NCBI GenBank assembly: GCA_017656235.1 | Contig: JACDOF010000015.1 | Coordinates: 1 to 64,000, forward strand | From: Brevibacillus sp. | GTDB lineage: Bacteria > Bacillota > Bacilli > Brevibacillales > Brevibacillaceae | Length of the DNA stretch: 64,000 bases | Reading direction: 5' to 3' | In this document: positions 17,385 to 26,596 of the stretch, piece by piece | Layout: every line of letters begins with the position of its first letter | Position numbering within the stretch: position 1 is the stretch's first letter | The notes under the pieces: model-generated | Told to the model about the DNA's origin: nothing | Database searches by the model: none | What the model saw: only the letters and a program-made list of their open reading frames with translations | Program-made: the position numbers and the translations under genes

Positions 17385-18320
17385 TTATCCTTTTTGCAAA
17401 AGTTGATCAAGTTCCGCCGGATTGTACCCCTTTACTGCCTTGTCACCTACAACGGTAACCGGTACACCGAGGAAGCCGAACCGTTCCACTTCGTCGCGGT
17501 ACTCCTGCCGTTCCATCACATCGCGCACTTCATGGTCAATTCCCCGCTGCTTCAGGTACTGTTTTACCAAATCACAGTCGATGCATCCCTTGGTCGAGTA
17601 AACGATTACCTGTGCGGACTGCGGTGTCATATTCTGCAGCATGCCGCTGACGATTGCAAAGGAGCGCTCGGCAGCCAGTTTGGTAAACTCCACGAAGTTA
17701 ACGTGAGCGGAACCATCTGCCTTGTCCGACATCGAGCGAACAATGACAAAGGGGATCTCGTTCATTGCACAGACCTGGGCTACTGCCGCCCCCTCCATCT
17801 CCGTGCAGTGGGCGGAAAACTGCTCATACAGCCGCTTCACTTTCTCCCGGTCCGCCAGGAATTGATCACCCGAGAGAATCCGTCCTTCGATGACGCGGCT
17901 CTCCCCCCCAATCGTCTCTCCAGCGCGAACCGCCAGCCTCACCAATTCGGCATCAGCTTCCCACACCCACTTTTCCTGATACGGAATCTGGCCCGGTTGA
18001 AAACCGAGTGCCGTTACATCCATGTCGTGCTGGAGACAGTCGGTGGAGACGACGATATCGCCAATCTCCAGTTCAGGATGAACCGCTCCTGCCACGCCGG
18101 TAAAGATGACCCGATCCACCTGGTATTGATCGATCAGGATTTGCGTGCAGACGCTGGCGTTTACCTTTCCCACGCCCGACTTGCAGAGGACAACGTTCTG
18201 ACCGGCGAGAATCCCTTCCCAGTATGTGATTCCAGCTCTCACTGATGATGTCGTCTTTTTCATCGCTGCTTGATACAGTGCGATCTCTTCATCCATCGCG
18301 CCGATGATCCCGATACGCAT
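17385..18320 (-). CDS. MTA/SAH nucleosidase fused to a C-terminal glutaredoxin-like domain
   Basis: Residues 1 to about 232 are a complete 5'-methylthioadenosine/S-adenosylhomocysteine nucleosidase: IGIIGAMDEE with the Glu 12 position, FTGVAGAVHPELEIGDIVVS, CTEMEGAAVAQV (catalytic-site Glu near 174) and VRSMSDKAD with the catalytic Asp near 197. Residues about 237-311 form a glutaredoxin/NrdH-like domain: VIVYSTKGCIDCDLVKQYL with a CxxC pair, and GVPVTVVGDKAVKGYNP with the cis-proline. The usual enzyme is about 230 residues. ATG 18320 follows AGGAGG. The frame is continuous, so this is a true fusion unless misassembled. It would release adenine from MTA, SAH or 5'-deoxyadenosine; the redox domain may regulate or accompany this step. 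Confidence 0.88.
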   Translation of the reverse strand: MRIGIIGAMDEEIALYQAAMKKTTSSVRAGITYWEGILAGQNVVLCKSGVGKVNASVCTQILIDQYQVDRVIFTGVAGAVHPELEIGDIVVSTDCLQHDMDVTALGFQPGQIPYQEKWVWEADAELVRLAVRAGETIGGESRVIEGRILSGDQFLADREKVKRLYEQFSAHCTEMEGAAVAQVCAMNEIPFVIVRSMSDKADGSAHVNFVEFTKLAAERSFAIVSGMLQNMTPQSAQVIVYSTKGCIDCDLVKQYLKQRGIDHEVRDVMERQEYRDEVERFGFLGVPVTVVGDKAVKGYNPAELDQLLQKG

Positions 18321-18360
18321 GGCTGGTACTCCTCCTGTTTTTTCTGTATCCGATCCTGTG

Positions 18361-19377
18361 TCACTTCTCTTTGCTTTGCGACCTCGTACTTTCGCGATGC
18401 TCAATCCGATGCGGCAGGACAACAACATGCTCATCCACATGCTCGTTGTTCATGTACTTGGTCAAGAGGCGCATCGCCACCGCGCCAATATCATACATGG
18501 GCTGTACCACACTGGTCAGGCGCGGCCGCACCATTTCGGCCAGGCGAACGTTGTCAAAACCGATAACTTCGACATCTTCCGGTACGCGCAGCCCTGCATC
18601 CTGGACGGCGTGAATGGCTCCGATCGCCATCTCATCACTGGCGGCAAACACAGCCGTGGGCGGCTGGTCCAGCTTGAGGAAGTTGTTCATCGCCTTCAGC
18701 CCGGAGTCGTACTGGTAGTTCCCGCTGGCCACCAATTCCTCATGGTACTGGATTCCCGCATCAGCCAGTGCCTGCTTGAAGCCCTCGAAACGCAGCAAAC
18801 CGCCGAGCGGATCATTGAGCGGGCCGGTGAGCATCGCGATCCGGCGATGCCCGTCCCGAATCAACAGGCGAGTCGCGTCGTAGGCCGCCTGAAAGTGGTC
18901 AATGGTCACCGATGGCAGCGAACTCTCCACGTCGCGGGTCGCGGCCAGTACAACTGGCACGGCAGCCGTCGACAGAACCTGCAGATGGGCGTCTTTTACC
19001 TCGGCACCCATGAACAAGAGCCCGTCCACCTGCTTTTCCAACAGGGTGTTGATCAACTGCAGCTCCTTTTCCAACCGCTGGTCAGAGTTGCACAAGATGA
19101 TGTTGTATTTGTACATGGTGGCAATATCTTCAATTCCGCGCGCCAATTCGGCAAAGAACATGCTGGAGATGTCCGGAATAATCACACCGACAGTGGTCGT
19201 CCTTTTGCTGGCAAGCCCTCTCGCCACCGCATTCGGCCGATAGCCCAGGCGCTCAATTGCGGCCAGCACTTTTTTCCTCGTAGTCGGCTTGACATTGGGA
19301 TTACCGTTGACGACACGGGAGACTGTGGCCATCGAGACGCCTGCTTCCCGTGCCACATCGTAGATCGTAATCGGCAT
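18361..19377 (-). CDS. ccpA: Catabolite control protein A
   Basis: LacI-family global carbon regulator acting with HPr-Ser-P at cre sites. The [24 protein letters not shown] and the hinge [18 protein letters not shown] are essentially the CcpA signature, and the sensor domain begins [23 protein letters not shown]. With ATG 19377 it has 338 residues. Location beside aroA(G) matches the Bacillus order. A weak GGTGG site precedes; the in-frame GTG at 19389 is an alternative start. A terminator at 19523-19561 separates it from aroA(G), so it may have its own promoter. Ends 40 bases before the nucleosidase fusion gene. Confidence 0.93.
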   Translation of the reverse strand: MPITIYDVAREAGVSMATVSRVVNGNPNVKPTTRKKVLAAIERLGYRPNAVARGLASKRTTTVGVIIPDISSMFFAELARGIEDIATMYKYNIILCNSDQRLEKELQLINTLLEKQVDGLLFMGAEVKDAHLQVLSTAAVPVVLAATRDVESSLPSVTIDHFQAAYDATRLLIRDGHRRIAMLTGPLNDPLGGLLRFEGFKQALADAGIQYHEELVASGNYQYDSGLKAMNNFLKLDQPPTAVFAASDEMAIGAIHAVQDAGLRVPEDVEVIGFDNVRLAEMVRPRLTSVVQPMYDIGAVAMRLLTKYMNNEHVDEHVVVLPHRIEHRESTRSQSKEK

Positions 19378-19522
19378 CGTAGAACCACTCACTTTCCACC
19401 ATTTTTTGGCTTTCAAAATTGTTTTCATAAATGGTATGGACATATAATACGACAGGAATCTGTTACTTGCAATCGTTTTCTCGTTTTTTGTGTCAATCCT
19501 TATCGTACCCGTTTTGCTCAGA

Positions 19523-19561
19523 CAAAAACCGGCTTCCCAGGTTGAAAAAGGGAAGCCGGTT
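19523..19561 (-). terminator. Intrinsic terminator after aroA(G)
   Basis: ACCGGCTTCCC (19528-19538) pairs with GGGAAGCCGGT (19550-19560), with T5 following on the minus strand. Separates aroA(G) from ccpA. Confidence 0.85.
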
Positions 19562-19620
19562 CAAACGGAGCAATCGTGCAAAATCAAGAAGTACAGTTCC
19601 TGTTCCCGAGCCGCCAGCTT

Positions 19621-20715
19621 CTACTTGGCAGCAGCCGCTTCCTGCTTGTAGAGACCGGAGGCGATGAGTTCATCGAGGATTTCGTTGAACTGCGGGATCG
19701 TCACCTGCTGCTTGGCGTCAGAAAGGGCCACGTCCGGGTCAGGATGCACTTCGATCATGATGCCGTCAGACCCTACGGCCAGTCCCGCTTTTGCCGTTGG
19801 CAGCAGCAGATCACGGCGACCGGTGGAATGGGTTACGTCGACGAAGACAGGAAGGTGCGTCTCCTGCTTCAACAGCGGTACCGCCGAGATATCCAGGGTG
19901 TTGCGGGTTGCTTTCTCATAGGTGCGTATGCCCCGCTCGCACAGCATCACCTGGGTATTGCCTTCCGATACAATGTACTCCGCTGCGTAGATGAATTCTT
20001 CGATCGTCGCCGAAAGGCCGCGCTTCAGCAGAACCGGGTGGTTAACCCGACCGGCCGCTTTCAATAGCTCGAAGTTCTGCATGTTGCGGGCACCGATTTG
20101 AATCACATCGATATACTTGGTAGCCAGTTCGATATCGTTCGGGTTGACGATTTCACTAATGGTCACCAGGTTGAATTCTTCGCCAATGCGCTTGAGGATC
20201 TCCAGTCCTTCCACACCGAGGCCCTGGAAGTCGTACGGCGAGGTGCGCGGTTTAAACGCTCCGCCGCGCAGGACGCGCAGTCCCCGTTTGACGTGGTTTT
20301 CGGCCACCATCCGTACCTGCTCGTAGCTCTCTACGGAACAAGGACCGGCGATCATGATTGGCGCAGGACCGCCAAACGAGACTCCTTTCACGTTGATGAC
20401 GGTGTCTTCCACTTTCTTTTTGCGGCTGACCAGCAGTACCTTTTTGTTGTCATCCTTCTGCAGGTCAAGCGAAGCTTTAAAAATCTGCTTGAACAAGTGG
20501 CGAACGGTATCATCGCTGAACGGTCCCTTGTTGTGCTCCACCAGCAGGTTAAGCATCTGACGCTCGCGCTCGGGGTCGAAGCGGTTGATCCCCTGTTTCA
20601 GCTTCTCCCTGCCCAATTCCTGAACGAGTTCAGCCCGCTTGCTGATCAATTCAAGAATTTTCAGATTGATCTCATCCACCTGTTTGCGCAACAGCTCCAG
20701 TTGTTCGTTGCTCAC
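19621..20715 (-). CDS. aroA: Bifunctional chorismate mutase / DAHP synthase
   Basis: First enzyme of aromatic biosynthesis with an N-terminal AroQ-type chorismate mutase (residues about 1-85; [30 protein letters not shown]) that serves as the feedback sensor, and a type I-beta DAHP synthase barrel ([86 protein letters not shown]). GTG 20715 with GGTGGAG five bases upstream gives 364 residues, the length known from Bacillus. In B. subtilis this gene, aroA(G), also neighbours ccpA. Confidence 0.95.
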   Translation of the reverse strand: MSNEQLELLRKQVDEINLKILELISKRAELVQELGREKLKQGINRFDPERERQMLNLLVEHNKGPFSDDTVRHLFKQIFKASLDLQKDDNKKVLLVSRKKKVEDTVINVKGVSFGGPAPIMIAGPCSVESYEQVRMVAENHVKRGLRVLRGGAFKPRTSPYDFQGLGVEGLEILKRIGEEFNLVTISEIVNPNDIELATKYIDVIQIGARNMQNFELLKAAGRVNHPVLLKRGLSATIEEFIYAAEYIVSEGNTQVMLCERGIRTYEKATRNTLDISAVPLLKQETHLPVFVDVTHSTGRRDLLLPTAKAGLAVGSDGIMIEVHPDPDVALSDAKQQVTIPQFNEILDELIASGLYKQEAAAAK

Positions 20716-20854
20716 TCTTCTCCACCCCTTCTCGGTACGGTTCAACTTCTTCTATTATTTCGGGTACCCGACAAGTTAGGGATTATTATAATGGAAGCCG
20801 TGTATTTTGTCAGCAATTTAGCGCCAAAAAGCGCGAAAGTGTTTGTAAAGAAAA

Positions 20855-20868
20855 TTAAAGCGCTTTCA
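20855..20868. promoter_or_regulatory. cre-like site
   Basis: TTAAAGCGCTTTCA matches the CcpA consensus TGWAANCGNTNWCA except at the second base and is near-palindromic around CG. It lies 140 bases upstream of aroA(G) and 134 bases upstream of the FtsA-like gene. Which gene it would serve is unclear; it is a weak prediction. Confidence 0.35.
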
Positions 20869-21001
20869 CAATAGCGAGACAAGACAAATCCTGGCGTTTT
20901 TCGACAGGATTCTCCGCCATGAAGGCGAATACATACGACAGATCGAAAATATTGCCAGAAAAACAGCATGTTTTTTGCCAGAGTAAAGGAGTGACGACAG
21001 C

Positions 21002-23176
21002 ATGTCACACGATTCCCAACAAGAGACGATCTTCGCTTTGGATATTGGCACACGCAGCGTCGTTGGCTTGATCGTTGAACCGGACGGCGAACACTTTCGG
21101 GTCATTGACTGCGAAATCCAGGAACACGACGAACGTTCCATGCTGGATGGCCAGATTCACGATGTGATCGCGGTGGCAAAGGTGATCGAACAGGTGAAAA
21201 ACCGCTTCGAAGTGAAGCACGGCCCGCTGAAAAAAGTAGCGGTCGCCGCCGCCGGACGCTCCCTGCGCACCCGCCGCGTCCAGGTGGAGCTGGAGATCAG
21301 CCATCGCACCAGCCTGACGCGTGACGATATGCTAACCCTGGAGTTCTCCGCTGTACAGGAAGCACAGGCCCAACTCGCCCAGGAACTGAACGAACAGGAC
21401 ACAACGCGCTACTACTGCGTCGGCTACAGTGTGGTCAATTACTATCTGGATCATGAGGTGATCGGCAGCCTGGTTGACCAGCGCGGCGACAAGGCCGGTG
21501 TCGACGTCATTGCCACTTTTCTGCCGCGCGTGGTCGTCGATTCACTCTTGGCCGCCCTCAAGCGCTGCGATCTGGAGATGCAGGCGCTGACCCTGGAGCC
21601 GATTGCGGCGATCAACGTGCTGATTCCGGTATCGATGCGCCGCCTGAACATCGCCCTGGTTGACATCGGTGCGGGAACGTCCGACATCGCCCTGACCGAA
21701 GAAGGAACGATTACCGCTTACGGCATGGTGCCCATTGCCGGCGACGAAATCACCGACGGCTTGATGAACGCCTTCCTGCTCGACTTCTCCGTGGCCGAAG
21801 CGGTGAAGCGCAAACTTTCCCGGGAGGAAACGATACAGTTTCAGGACATTTTGGGAATGGAGCACACCCTGACGCGTGAGGAGATCGTGCAGGCCATCGA
21901 GCCGGAAGTAGAACGTCTGGCAGCCAGGATCGCGGAAAAAATCATCGAGCTGAACGGCAAACCACCCCAGGCCGTGATGCTGGTTGGAGGAGGCAGTCTT
22001 ACGCCGAAGCTGCCGGAAAAGCTGTCAACCGCACTCAAACTGCCCGTTAATCGCGTCGCGGTTCGAGGGGCGGATGCGATTCAGCAGTTTATCGGCCGCG
22101 ACCCGCAGATCAGCGGGCCGGAATTCGTCACCCCGCTTGGAATTGCGGTCGCCGCCCGCAAGCAGGCAATCAAGTACCTGACGGTGACGGTCAACGAAAA
22201 ACCCGTGCGCATCTTCGACCTGCGCAAGATGAGTGTCGGCGACGCCTTGCTGGCCGCAGGCCTGGACATCCGCCGCCTTTACGGCCGCCCCGGGCTGGCC
22301 AAGACGGTCACGCTGAACGGACGGCTGCGCATGGTGCCGGGCGGTCACGGTACGGCCCCCGTCATCCTGCAAAACGGCAAAGAGGCCCAACTGGACGCTC
22401 CCTTGTCGGACGGAGATGTGATTACCGTTGTACCGGGCCAAGACGGCGAGGAGGCGGAAGCGACCATCGTGAAACTGTTGGACGAAGTGGATACGCTTGA
22501 TCTGACCGTAAACGGCGAGCCGCTCTCGCTGGCCCCCCTGGCCACGGTAAACGGACAGTCCTATCCACTCGATGCCCCGCTTGCCGACCGTGACCAAATC
22601 GAGGTGCGGCTGCCGCGAACAGTGGGCGAAGTGCTGAAAGAGGCGGGATTGATCGCAACTCCCGATGCCGTCGAGGAGACACGCTATGCCCGCGTCACGC
22701 TTAACGGACAGCCGTACAACATTCCTCAAACCCGGGTACAGCTGACCTTGAACGGCAGTCCGGCTAAGGTGAACTCACGTGTCCGCTCCGGAGACGACCT
22801 CTGTTACACGGTGGAAACGCTGCCCCTGCCGACGATCAAGGAGCTGGCCCCACCAGAGGCATGGGGACACCTCTCCATTCATGTCACGTTTAACGGGCAG
22901 CCGGTCTCCATACGCACCACACAGCTTTCCATCACGATGGACGGCAAACCCGTCGGGGAAGAGGCCGTGGTGTACGACGGTGCGGTGATCAGTATCGGAG
23001 TAACCGCAGGTCCCCCGCCCGTCTTCAACGACATCTTCCGCTATGTGGATGTGGAGATGAAGCCCCAACCCGGAGAAGGACTGCGGCTGGTGACAACCAT
23101 AAACGGAGAACCGGCTTCGTTCCAAACCCCGATCAAGGATGGCGACGTGCTGGAGTTGTATTGGGGGGAAGCCTGA
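21002..23176 (+). CDS. Large FtsA-like actin-fold ATPase with beta-rich C-terminal repeats
   Basis: Residues 1 to about 390 are an FtsA/PilM-type actin fold: ALDIGTRSVVG (phosphate 1), the 1C-like insertion after LTRDDML, LVDIGAGTSDIAL (phosphate 2) and VMLVGGGSLTPKLPE (adenosine motif). Unlike FtsA (about 420 residues, ending in an amphipathic membrane helix), this protein has about 330 further residues with repeated units of the form VTVNGxx...APLxDGDxIxV, recalling beta-grasp or stacked beta domains. No membrane helix is visible. ATG 21002 follows AAAGGAGTG. Annotated relatives in Brevibacillus are called FtsA, but the canonical ftsA-ftsZ context is absent here. Probable role: envelope or division scaffold, by inference. 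Confidence 0.75.
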   Translation: MSHDSQQETIFALDIGTRSVVGLIVEPDGEHFRVIDCEIQEHDERSMLDGQIHDVIAVAKVIEQVKNRFEVKHGPLKKVAVAAAGRSLRTRRVQVELEISHRTSLTRDDMLTLEFSAVQEAQAQLAQELNEQDTTRYYCVGYSVVNYYLDHEVIGSLVDQRGDKAGVDVIATFLPRVVVDSLLAALKRCDLEMQALTLEPIAAINVLIPVSMRRLNIALVDIGAGTSDIALTEEGTITAYGMVPIAGDEITDGLMNAFLLDFSVAEAVKRKLSREETIQFQDILGMEHTLTREEIVQAIEPEVERLAARIAEKIIELNGKPPQAVMLVGGGSLTPKLPEKLSTALKLPVNRVAVRGADAIQQFIGRDPQISGPEFVTPLGIAVAARKQAIKYLTVTVNEKPVRIFDLRKMSVGDALLAAGLDIRRLYGRPGLAKTVTLNGRLRMVPGGHGTAPVILQNGKEAQLDAPLSDGDVITVVPGQDGEEAEATIVKLLDEVDTLDLTVNGEPLSLAPLATVNGQSYPLDAPLADRDQIEVRLPRTVGEVLKEAGLIATPDAVEETRYARVTLNGQPYNIPQTRVQLTLNGSPAKVNSRVRSGDDLCYTVETLPLPTIKELAPPEAWGHLSIHVTFNGQPVSIRTTQLSITMDGKPVGEEAVVYDGAVISIGVTAGPPPVFNDIFRYVDVEMKPQPGEGLRLVTTINGEPASFQTPIKDGDVLELYWGEA

Positions 23177-23205
23177 CGGACTTGTGCAGATCACCGGAAA
23201 TCAAT

Positions 23206-23253
23206 AAACAAGCATCCCGTCCCACTGTTGTCAGGGGGACAGGATGCTTGTTT
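23206..23253. terminator. Bidirectional terminator
   Basis: AAACAAGCATCC (23206-23217) pairs with GGATGCTTGTTT (23242-23253), giving A and T tracts on both sides. It can end both the FtsA-like gene and the convergent phhB gene. A near copy lies at 62015-62058. Confidence 0.85.
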
Positions 23254-23291
23254 GCCGATTGGGAGCACTCCTTATCGGGAGTTTTGGCCGT

Positions 23292-23585
23292 CTACCTGAC
23301 CTGCTCGTACAGTTCGTTGCACTCCACGGCCATCCGCAGATCCAGATCGGTCAGCCCGCCGGCATTCCAGGAGGAGAGCCGCAGCGTTACCAGCTTGTAG
23401 TCAATGGCAATCAACGGATGATGGTCGTGCTGTTCGGACAATTCCGCCACCTTGTTGACGAAGGCGATCCCATCCATGAACGACTTGAAGCGATATTTTT
23501 TCTCGATCCACTTCTCGTCTGTCCGTACCCAGCCGGCAGCAGCGGTCAACTGCTCCGCAATCTGCTGATCCGTCAGGCGTTCCAT
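23292..23585 (-). CDS. phhB: 4a-hydroxytetrahydrobiopterin dehydratase (pterin carbinolamine dehydratase)
   Basis: A 97-residue PCD/DCoH protein. Signature residues of the active site are visible in ELSEQHDHHPLIAIDYKLVTLRL (the HDHHP block) and WNAGGLTDLDL. It dehydrates pterin 4a-carbinolamine, normally after aromatic amino acid hydroxylase, or may assist pterin/molybdopterin metabolism. ATG 23585 follows a strong GGAGGGGGAG. Downstream of brxC by 16 bases, probably one operon. Confidence 0.9.
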   Translation of the reverse strand: MERLTDQQIAEQLTAAAGWVRTDEKWIEKKYRFKSFMDGIAFVNKVAELSEQHDHHPLIAIDYKLVTLRLSSWNAGGLTDLDLRMAVECNELYEQVR

Positions 23586-23601
23586 CGCGCTCCCCCTCCT
23601 G

Positions 23602-23931
23602 TCAGGCGTTAACAGCTTCCGCAATCGCCTGTTTGGTAATTTTCCAGTGTGATGCATGCCACTTGACCGCACCATCTTCGAGCAAAAAGATCTGTGGGGA
23701 CTCGTGCTTGATCCCGTACCGGTCCTCCACCTCGTTGGAAACGGGCCGATCTTCCCGGACCAGAATGACGGCAGCAGGGATATCGTTGGTTTCCAGATAA
23801 GCGGTAAACTCGTCGTGCGCTGCCGTACTGATCGGGCAGATCGTGCTGTGTTTAAACAGCAGCCGCTTGCCTGGTTGGTTGACGAATTGGTCAAGCTCCT
23901 CAATGGAGTGCAGCTCGGTAAGCGTCGGCAT
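23602..23931 (-). CDS. brxC: Monothiol bacilliredoxin, YtxJ/BrxC family
   Basis: A 109-residue thioredoxin-fold protein with the family motif TCPIS (single active cysteine near residue 31), the cis-Pro region in IKHESPQIFLLEDGAVKWHASHW and an acidic N-terminus. BrxC proteins reduce S-bacillithiolated proteins in bacillithiol-producing Firmicutes. ATG 23931 follows GAGGAGGAGG. First gene of a probable pair with phhB. Confidence 0.88.
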   Translation of the reverse strand: MPTLTELHSIEELDQFVNQPGKRLLFKHSTICPISTAAHDEFTAYLETNDIPAAVILVREDRPVSNEVEDRYGIKHESPQIFLLEDGAVKWHASHWKITKQAIAEAVNA

Positions 23932-24084
23932 GTTTTCCTCCTCCTCTCTCATTGACGAAAAGCATGAAGCACGTAGGCTCATTCACAGTATAAGAGAAAA
24001 CGGCAGCCAAAGCCAGCTTACCCGCCACCGGCGAGAAAAAAGACAGCGCCTCCTCTCACCTTGCCAGGTGAAAGCGGAGCCACT

Positions 24085-24483
24085 CTAACAGATCAAACAG
24101 GTCAGGCGCTCACGGATTTCATGCATCCACTTTTGGTCGCCAAGCGAATGAGCCAACAGATACAAGTCCAGCAAATCCCTCACCTTCTGCTCAACCGAAG
24201 ACGTAACGGCCGTTTCCTCACAATGTTCCGCGACCATCACCAGCAGCTTGGAAAACTCGCAGATTCGTTCAAACTCAATATCTTGACGGACCGGTTTGTG
24301 TCCGAGATCATTCATTAACGATTTCAGCTCATCCTTCACTGCTTCCACGACTTGAGAATGGGCACACTGTTTGTTTGTACAGACGTGGACCGGTACGTTT
24401 TTGATTTTCACCCGGTTCCGATACACCACGTTGCGCAGCGTTATGCCCATCTCGCGTCCACAGCGGCTGCATGTCTTCAGCAT
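24085..24483 (-). CDS. Zinc-finger protein with YgiT-like N-terminus
   Basis: A 132-residue protein. Two cysteine pairs near the N-terminus (TCSRCG at residues 4-9 and HVCTNKQCAHS near 34) form a probable zinc ribbon, followed by an all-helical acidic region to residue 132 ending CLIC. ATG 24483 is preceded by AAAGGAGGG. I do not recognise the C-terminal part. The arrangement recalls the zinc ribbon of antitoxin MqsA/YgiT, but no toxin partner or HTH is visible. A weak hairpin at 24056-24071 follows the gene. Confidence 0.6.
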   Translation of the reverse strand: MLKTCSRCGREMGITLRNVVYRNRVKIKNVPVHVCTNKQCAHSQVVEAVKDELKSLMNDLGHKPVRQDIEFERICEFSKLLVMVAEHCEETAVTSSVEQKVRDLLDLYLLAHSLGDQKWMHEIRERLTCLIC

Positions 24484-24656
24484 GAACCCCCCTCCTTTCT
24501 CAGCTTCCTGCCATACCACCTAACTACATTTCGGGGCTCCTGTGCAAAATCCTCCCCTTTTTTCGGTGGTACATAGTGGGTAGGGTACCAAGACTGAGAA
24601 GCGAGGGGGGGAACACGGCACGGCCTTCTTCGAGCCGGCAGCCGCCCTTTGGGATG

Positions 24657-24899
24657 TTACGTATAAATGGCGTTTACCTTTTCACACTGCGGGCAAACGG
24701 CCACTTTGCCGGCTACGCCAGACTCGTCTTCCACGCGGTAGCCGGTAATTCTCTCCGAATAGCAGAACAGACACTCGGTGTCGAAATCCATGTCGTACTC
24801 CGCTTTCCAGACGATCGATTTGAATCCATCACCAACACTGATGGTAATCGACAGCGGCTCCTTGTGAACGAGGTGTGACTGGGAAAAATTCCTGCTCAT
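24657..24899 (-). CDS. Small cysteine-pair protein, unknown function
   Basis: Eighty residues with two CxxC pairs (CLFC near 54 and CPQC near 72), likely one zinc site, and an acidic middle region. ATG 24899 is preceded by AAAGGGTGA. No HTH or membrane segment. It follows no obvious operon; the zinc-finger gene lies 170 bases downstream on the same strand. The interval 24484-24656 holds nothing I can support. Confidence 0.55.
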   Translation of the reverse strand: MSRNFSQSHLVHKEPLSITISVGDGFKSIVWKAEYDMDFDTECLFCYSERITGYRVEDESGVAGKVAVCPQCEKVNAIYT

Positions 24900-25071
24900 A
24901 AAAATATCACCCTTTCCTCTAGCAAAGTCATTTCGTATCCTCCAGCTTTTCCCTGTTTTCTGAATAATATTCATGGCGGAAATGGGCGAATGCCGTTCCT
25001 CCTCGTGAGCCGTACCCATATGTTATGGATGTAAGCAGAATAGATCTGGAAAACAAAAGAGGAGGGAAAGC

Positions 25072-25164
25072 ATGAGCAGCATTTTCAAGGGCGACTTCGA
25101 CGACTTTGTGATCATTCTCGTTCTGTTCATCCTGTTGGTGATTGTCGGCGCTGCCAACGATTAA
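25072..25164 (+). CDS. YjcZ/SscA-type small sporulation protein
   Basis: A 30-residue peptide beginning MSSIFKGDFDDFVIILVLF and ending in ILLVIVGAAND. A short N-terminus followed by a single hydrophobic helix ending IVGAA is the signature of the YjcZ/SscA family of spore assembly peptides. The ATG at 25072 is preceded by a strong AGAGGAGGG. Monocistronic, ended by the terminator at 25342-25370. Confidence 0.8.
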   Translation: MSSIFKGDFDDFVIILVLFILLVIVGAAND

Positions 25165-25341
25165 AGCGGCATCCGCATGTTCCGGCGATCAGGTGACAGC
25201 AGAGAATCCGGTACTCTTAAGGGGGATCAACGGCAACAGGCCATTCCCCCTTGCGCCAGCTGACCCAAAAAATATGGAAAAACCGGGCTTTTATCAACGT
25301 ATATATGAAAAACCGAATCCAATTGGCGCGTTTCACGTGGC

Positions 25342-25370
25342 AAGCTGCTCGCGGAGGGCAGCTTTTTTTT
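25342..25370 (+). terminator. Intrinsic terminator
   Basis: AGCTGC (25343-25348) pairs with GCAGCT (25357-25362), followed by eight T. It ends the small sporulation gene unit before the aminopeptidase gene. The stretch 25165-25341 contains one further inverted pair (AAGGGGGA / TCCCCCTT) but no gene. Confidence 0.8.
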
Positions 25371-25465
25371 CTTCAAAAAATTTTTTATCGTTTTTCGCTG
25401 TTCGTGTACGAATTCCATCATTTTTTGTGTACAATAGGAACGACGCAACAGAAAGAGAGGTAGTC

Positions 25466-26584
25466 GTGTTTATGAAAGATCCACGTGTAGAAAAGCTGGC
25501 TGGGATCCTGGTAAACTACTCCGTCCGAGTCCAACCAGGGGAAAACGTGTTGATTTACGCCGTCGGCCAGGTGTCTGACATGGTCACGGCAGTGATTGAA
25601 AAAGTGTACCAGGCGGGTGGGTATCCGTACGTCCAGTTGATTGACCCCGTGATTCAGCGGGAACTGCTGCTGAATGTAAAAGAAGAGCAGCTTGCCGTCA
25701 TGCGTGAAGCAGATGTCAGCTTTATGAAGAAGATGGACTGCTATATCGGCATTCGCGGAGGAGACAATATCAACGAACTCTCCGACGTTCCCGCCGATCG
25801 GATGAGCATGTATTCCCGACTGCTGCAGCGCCCGGTTTTGGACGTCCGCGTACCGGAAACCAAATGGGTCATCCTGCGCTATCCAAACGCGTCGATGGCA
25901 CAGCTTGCCAGCATGAGTACAGCAGCCTTTGAAGACTTCTACTTCAAGGTATGCACACTTGACTACAGCAAAATGGAAAAAGCGATGGACAACCTGGTGG
26001 CGCTGATGCAGCAAACGGACAAAGTGCGCATCACCGGTCCGGGAACCGACCTTACATTCTCCATCAAGGGAATTCCGGCGATCAAATGTGCCGGCCACAA
26101 CAACATTCCGGATGGCGAAGTGTTTACCGCCCCGGTAAAGGATTCCGTCAACGGCGTGATCAGCTACAATACCCCTTCGCCATACCAGGGGTACACGTTT
26201 GAAAATGTCAAACTGAGATTTGAAAACGGGCGGATCGTGGAAGCGACAGCCAACAACACAGAGCGGCTGAACCAGATCCTGGACGAAGACGAAGGAGCGC
26301 GCTACGTCGGCGAATTTGCCATAGGCGTCAACCCCTTCATTCAAAACCCGATGAAGGACATCCTGTTTGATGAAAAAATTGACGGCAGCTTCCACTTTAC
26401 ACCTGGCCAATGTTATGATGAAGCACCCAACGGCAACAAATCGTCCGTGCATTGGGATCTCGTCTGCATCCAGCGGCCAGAATGGGGCGGCGGCGAAATC
26501 TACTTCGACGACCGCTTGATCCGCAAAGACGGGCGATTTGTCGTGCCCGAACTGGAATCGCTCAACCCTGAAAACCTGAAGTAA
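25466..26584 (+). CDS. M29-family aminopeptidase
   Basis: A 372-residue metallo-aminopeptidase of the AmpS/AmpII (thermophilic) type removing N-terminal residues in the cytosol. It begins DPRVEKLAGILVNYSVRVQPGENVLI, typical of the family, has the metal-ligand Glu region EGARYVGEFAIGVNP and the His/Tyr/Asp ligand region GQCYDEAPNGNKSSVHWDLVC. GTG 25466 lies five bases after AGAGAGG; ATG 25472 is the alternative. The stop is followed within 13 bases by a terminator hairpin that is also the left end of a repeat element. Confidence 0.88.
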   Translation: MFMKDPRVEKLAGILVNYSVRVQPGENVLIYAVGQVSDMVTAVIEKVYQAGGYPYVQLIDPVIQRELLLNVKEEQLAVMREADVSFMKKMDCYIGIRGGDNINELSDVPADRMSMYSRLLQRPVLDVRVPETKWVILRYPNASMAQLASMSTAAFEDFYFKVCTLDYSKMEKAMDNLVALMQQTDKVRITGPGTDLTFSIKGIPAIKCAGHNNIPDGEVFTAPVKDSVNGVISYNTPSPYQGYTFENVKLRFENGRIVEATANNTERLNQILDEDEGARYVGEFAIGVNPFIQNPMKDILFDEKIDGSFHFTPGQCYDEAPNGNKSSVHWDLVCIQRPEWGGGEIYFDDRLIRKDGRFVVPELESLNPENLK

Positions 26585-26596
26585 TGCACACGTACC

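Noticed and set aside
24056-24071. TCACCTTGCCAGGTGA hairpin as terminator
   Set aside because: On the minus strand the T run begins about 16 bases after the stem, too far for a standard intrinsic terminator.
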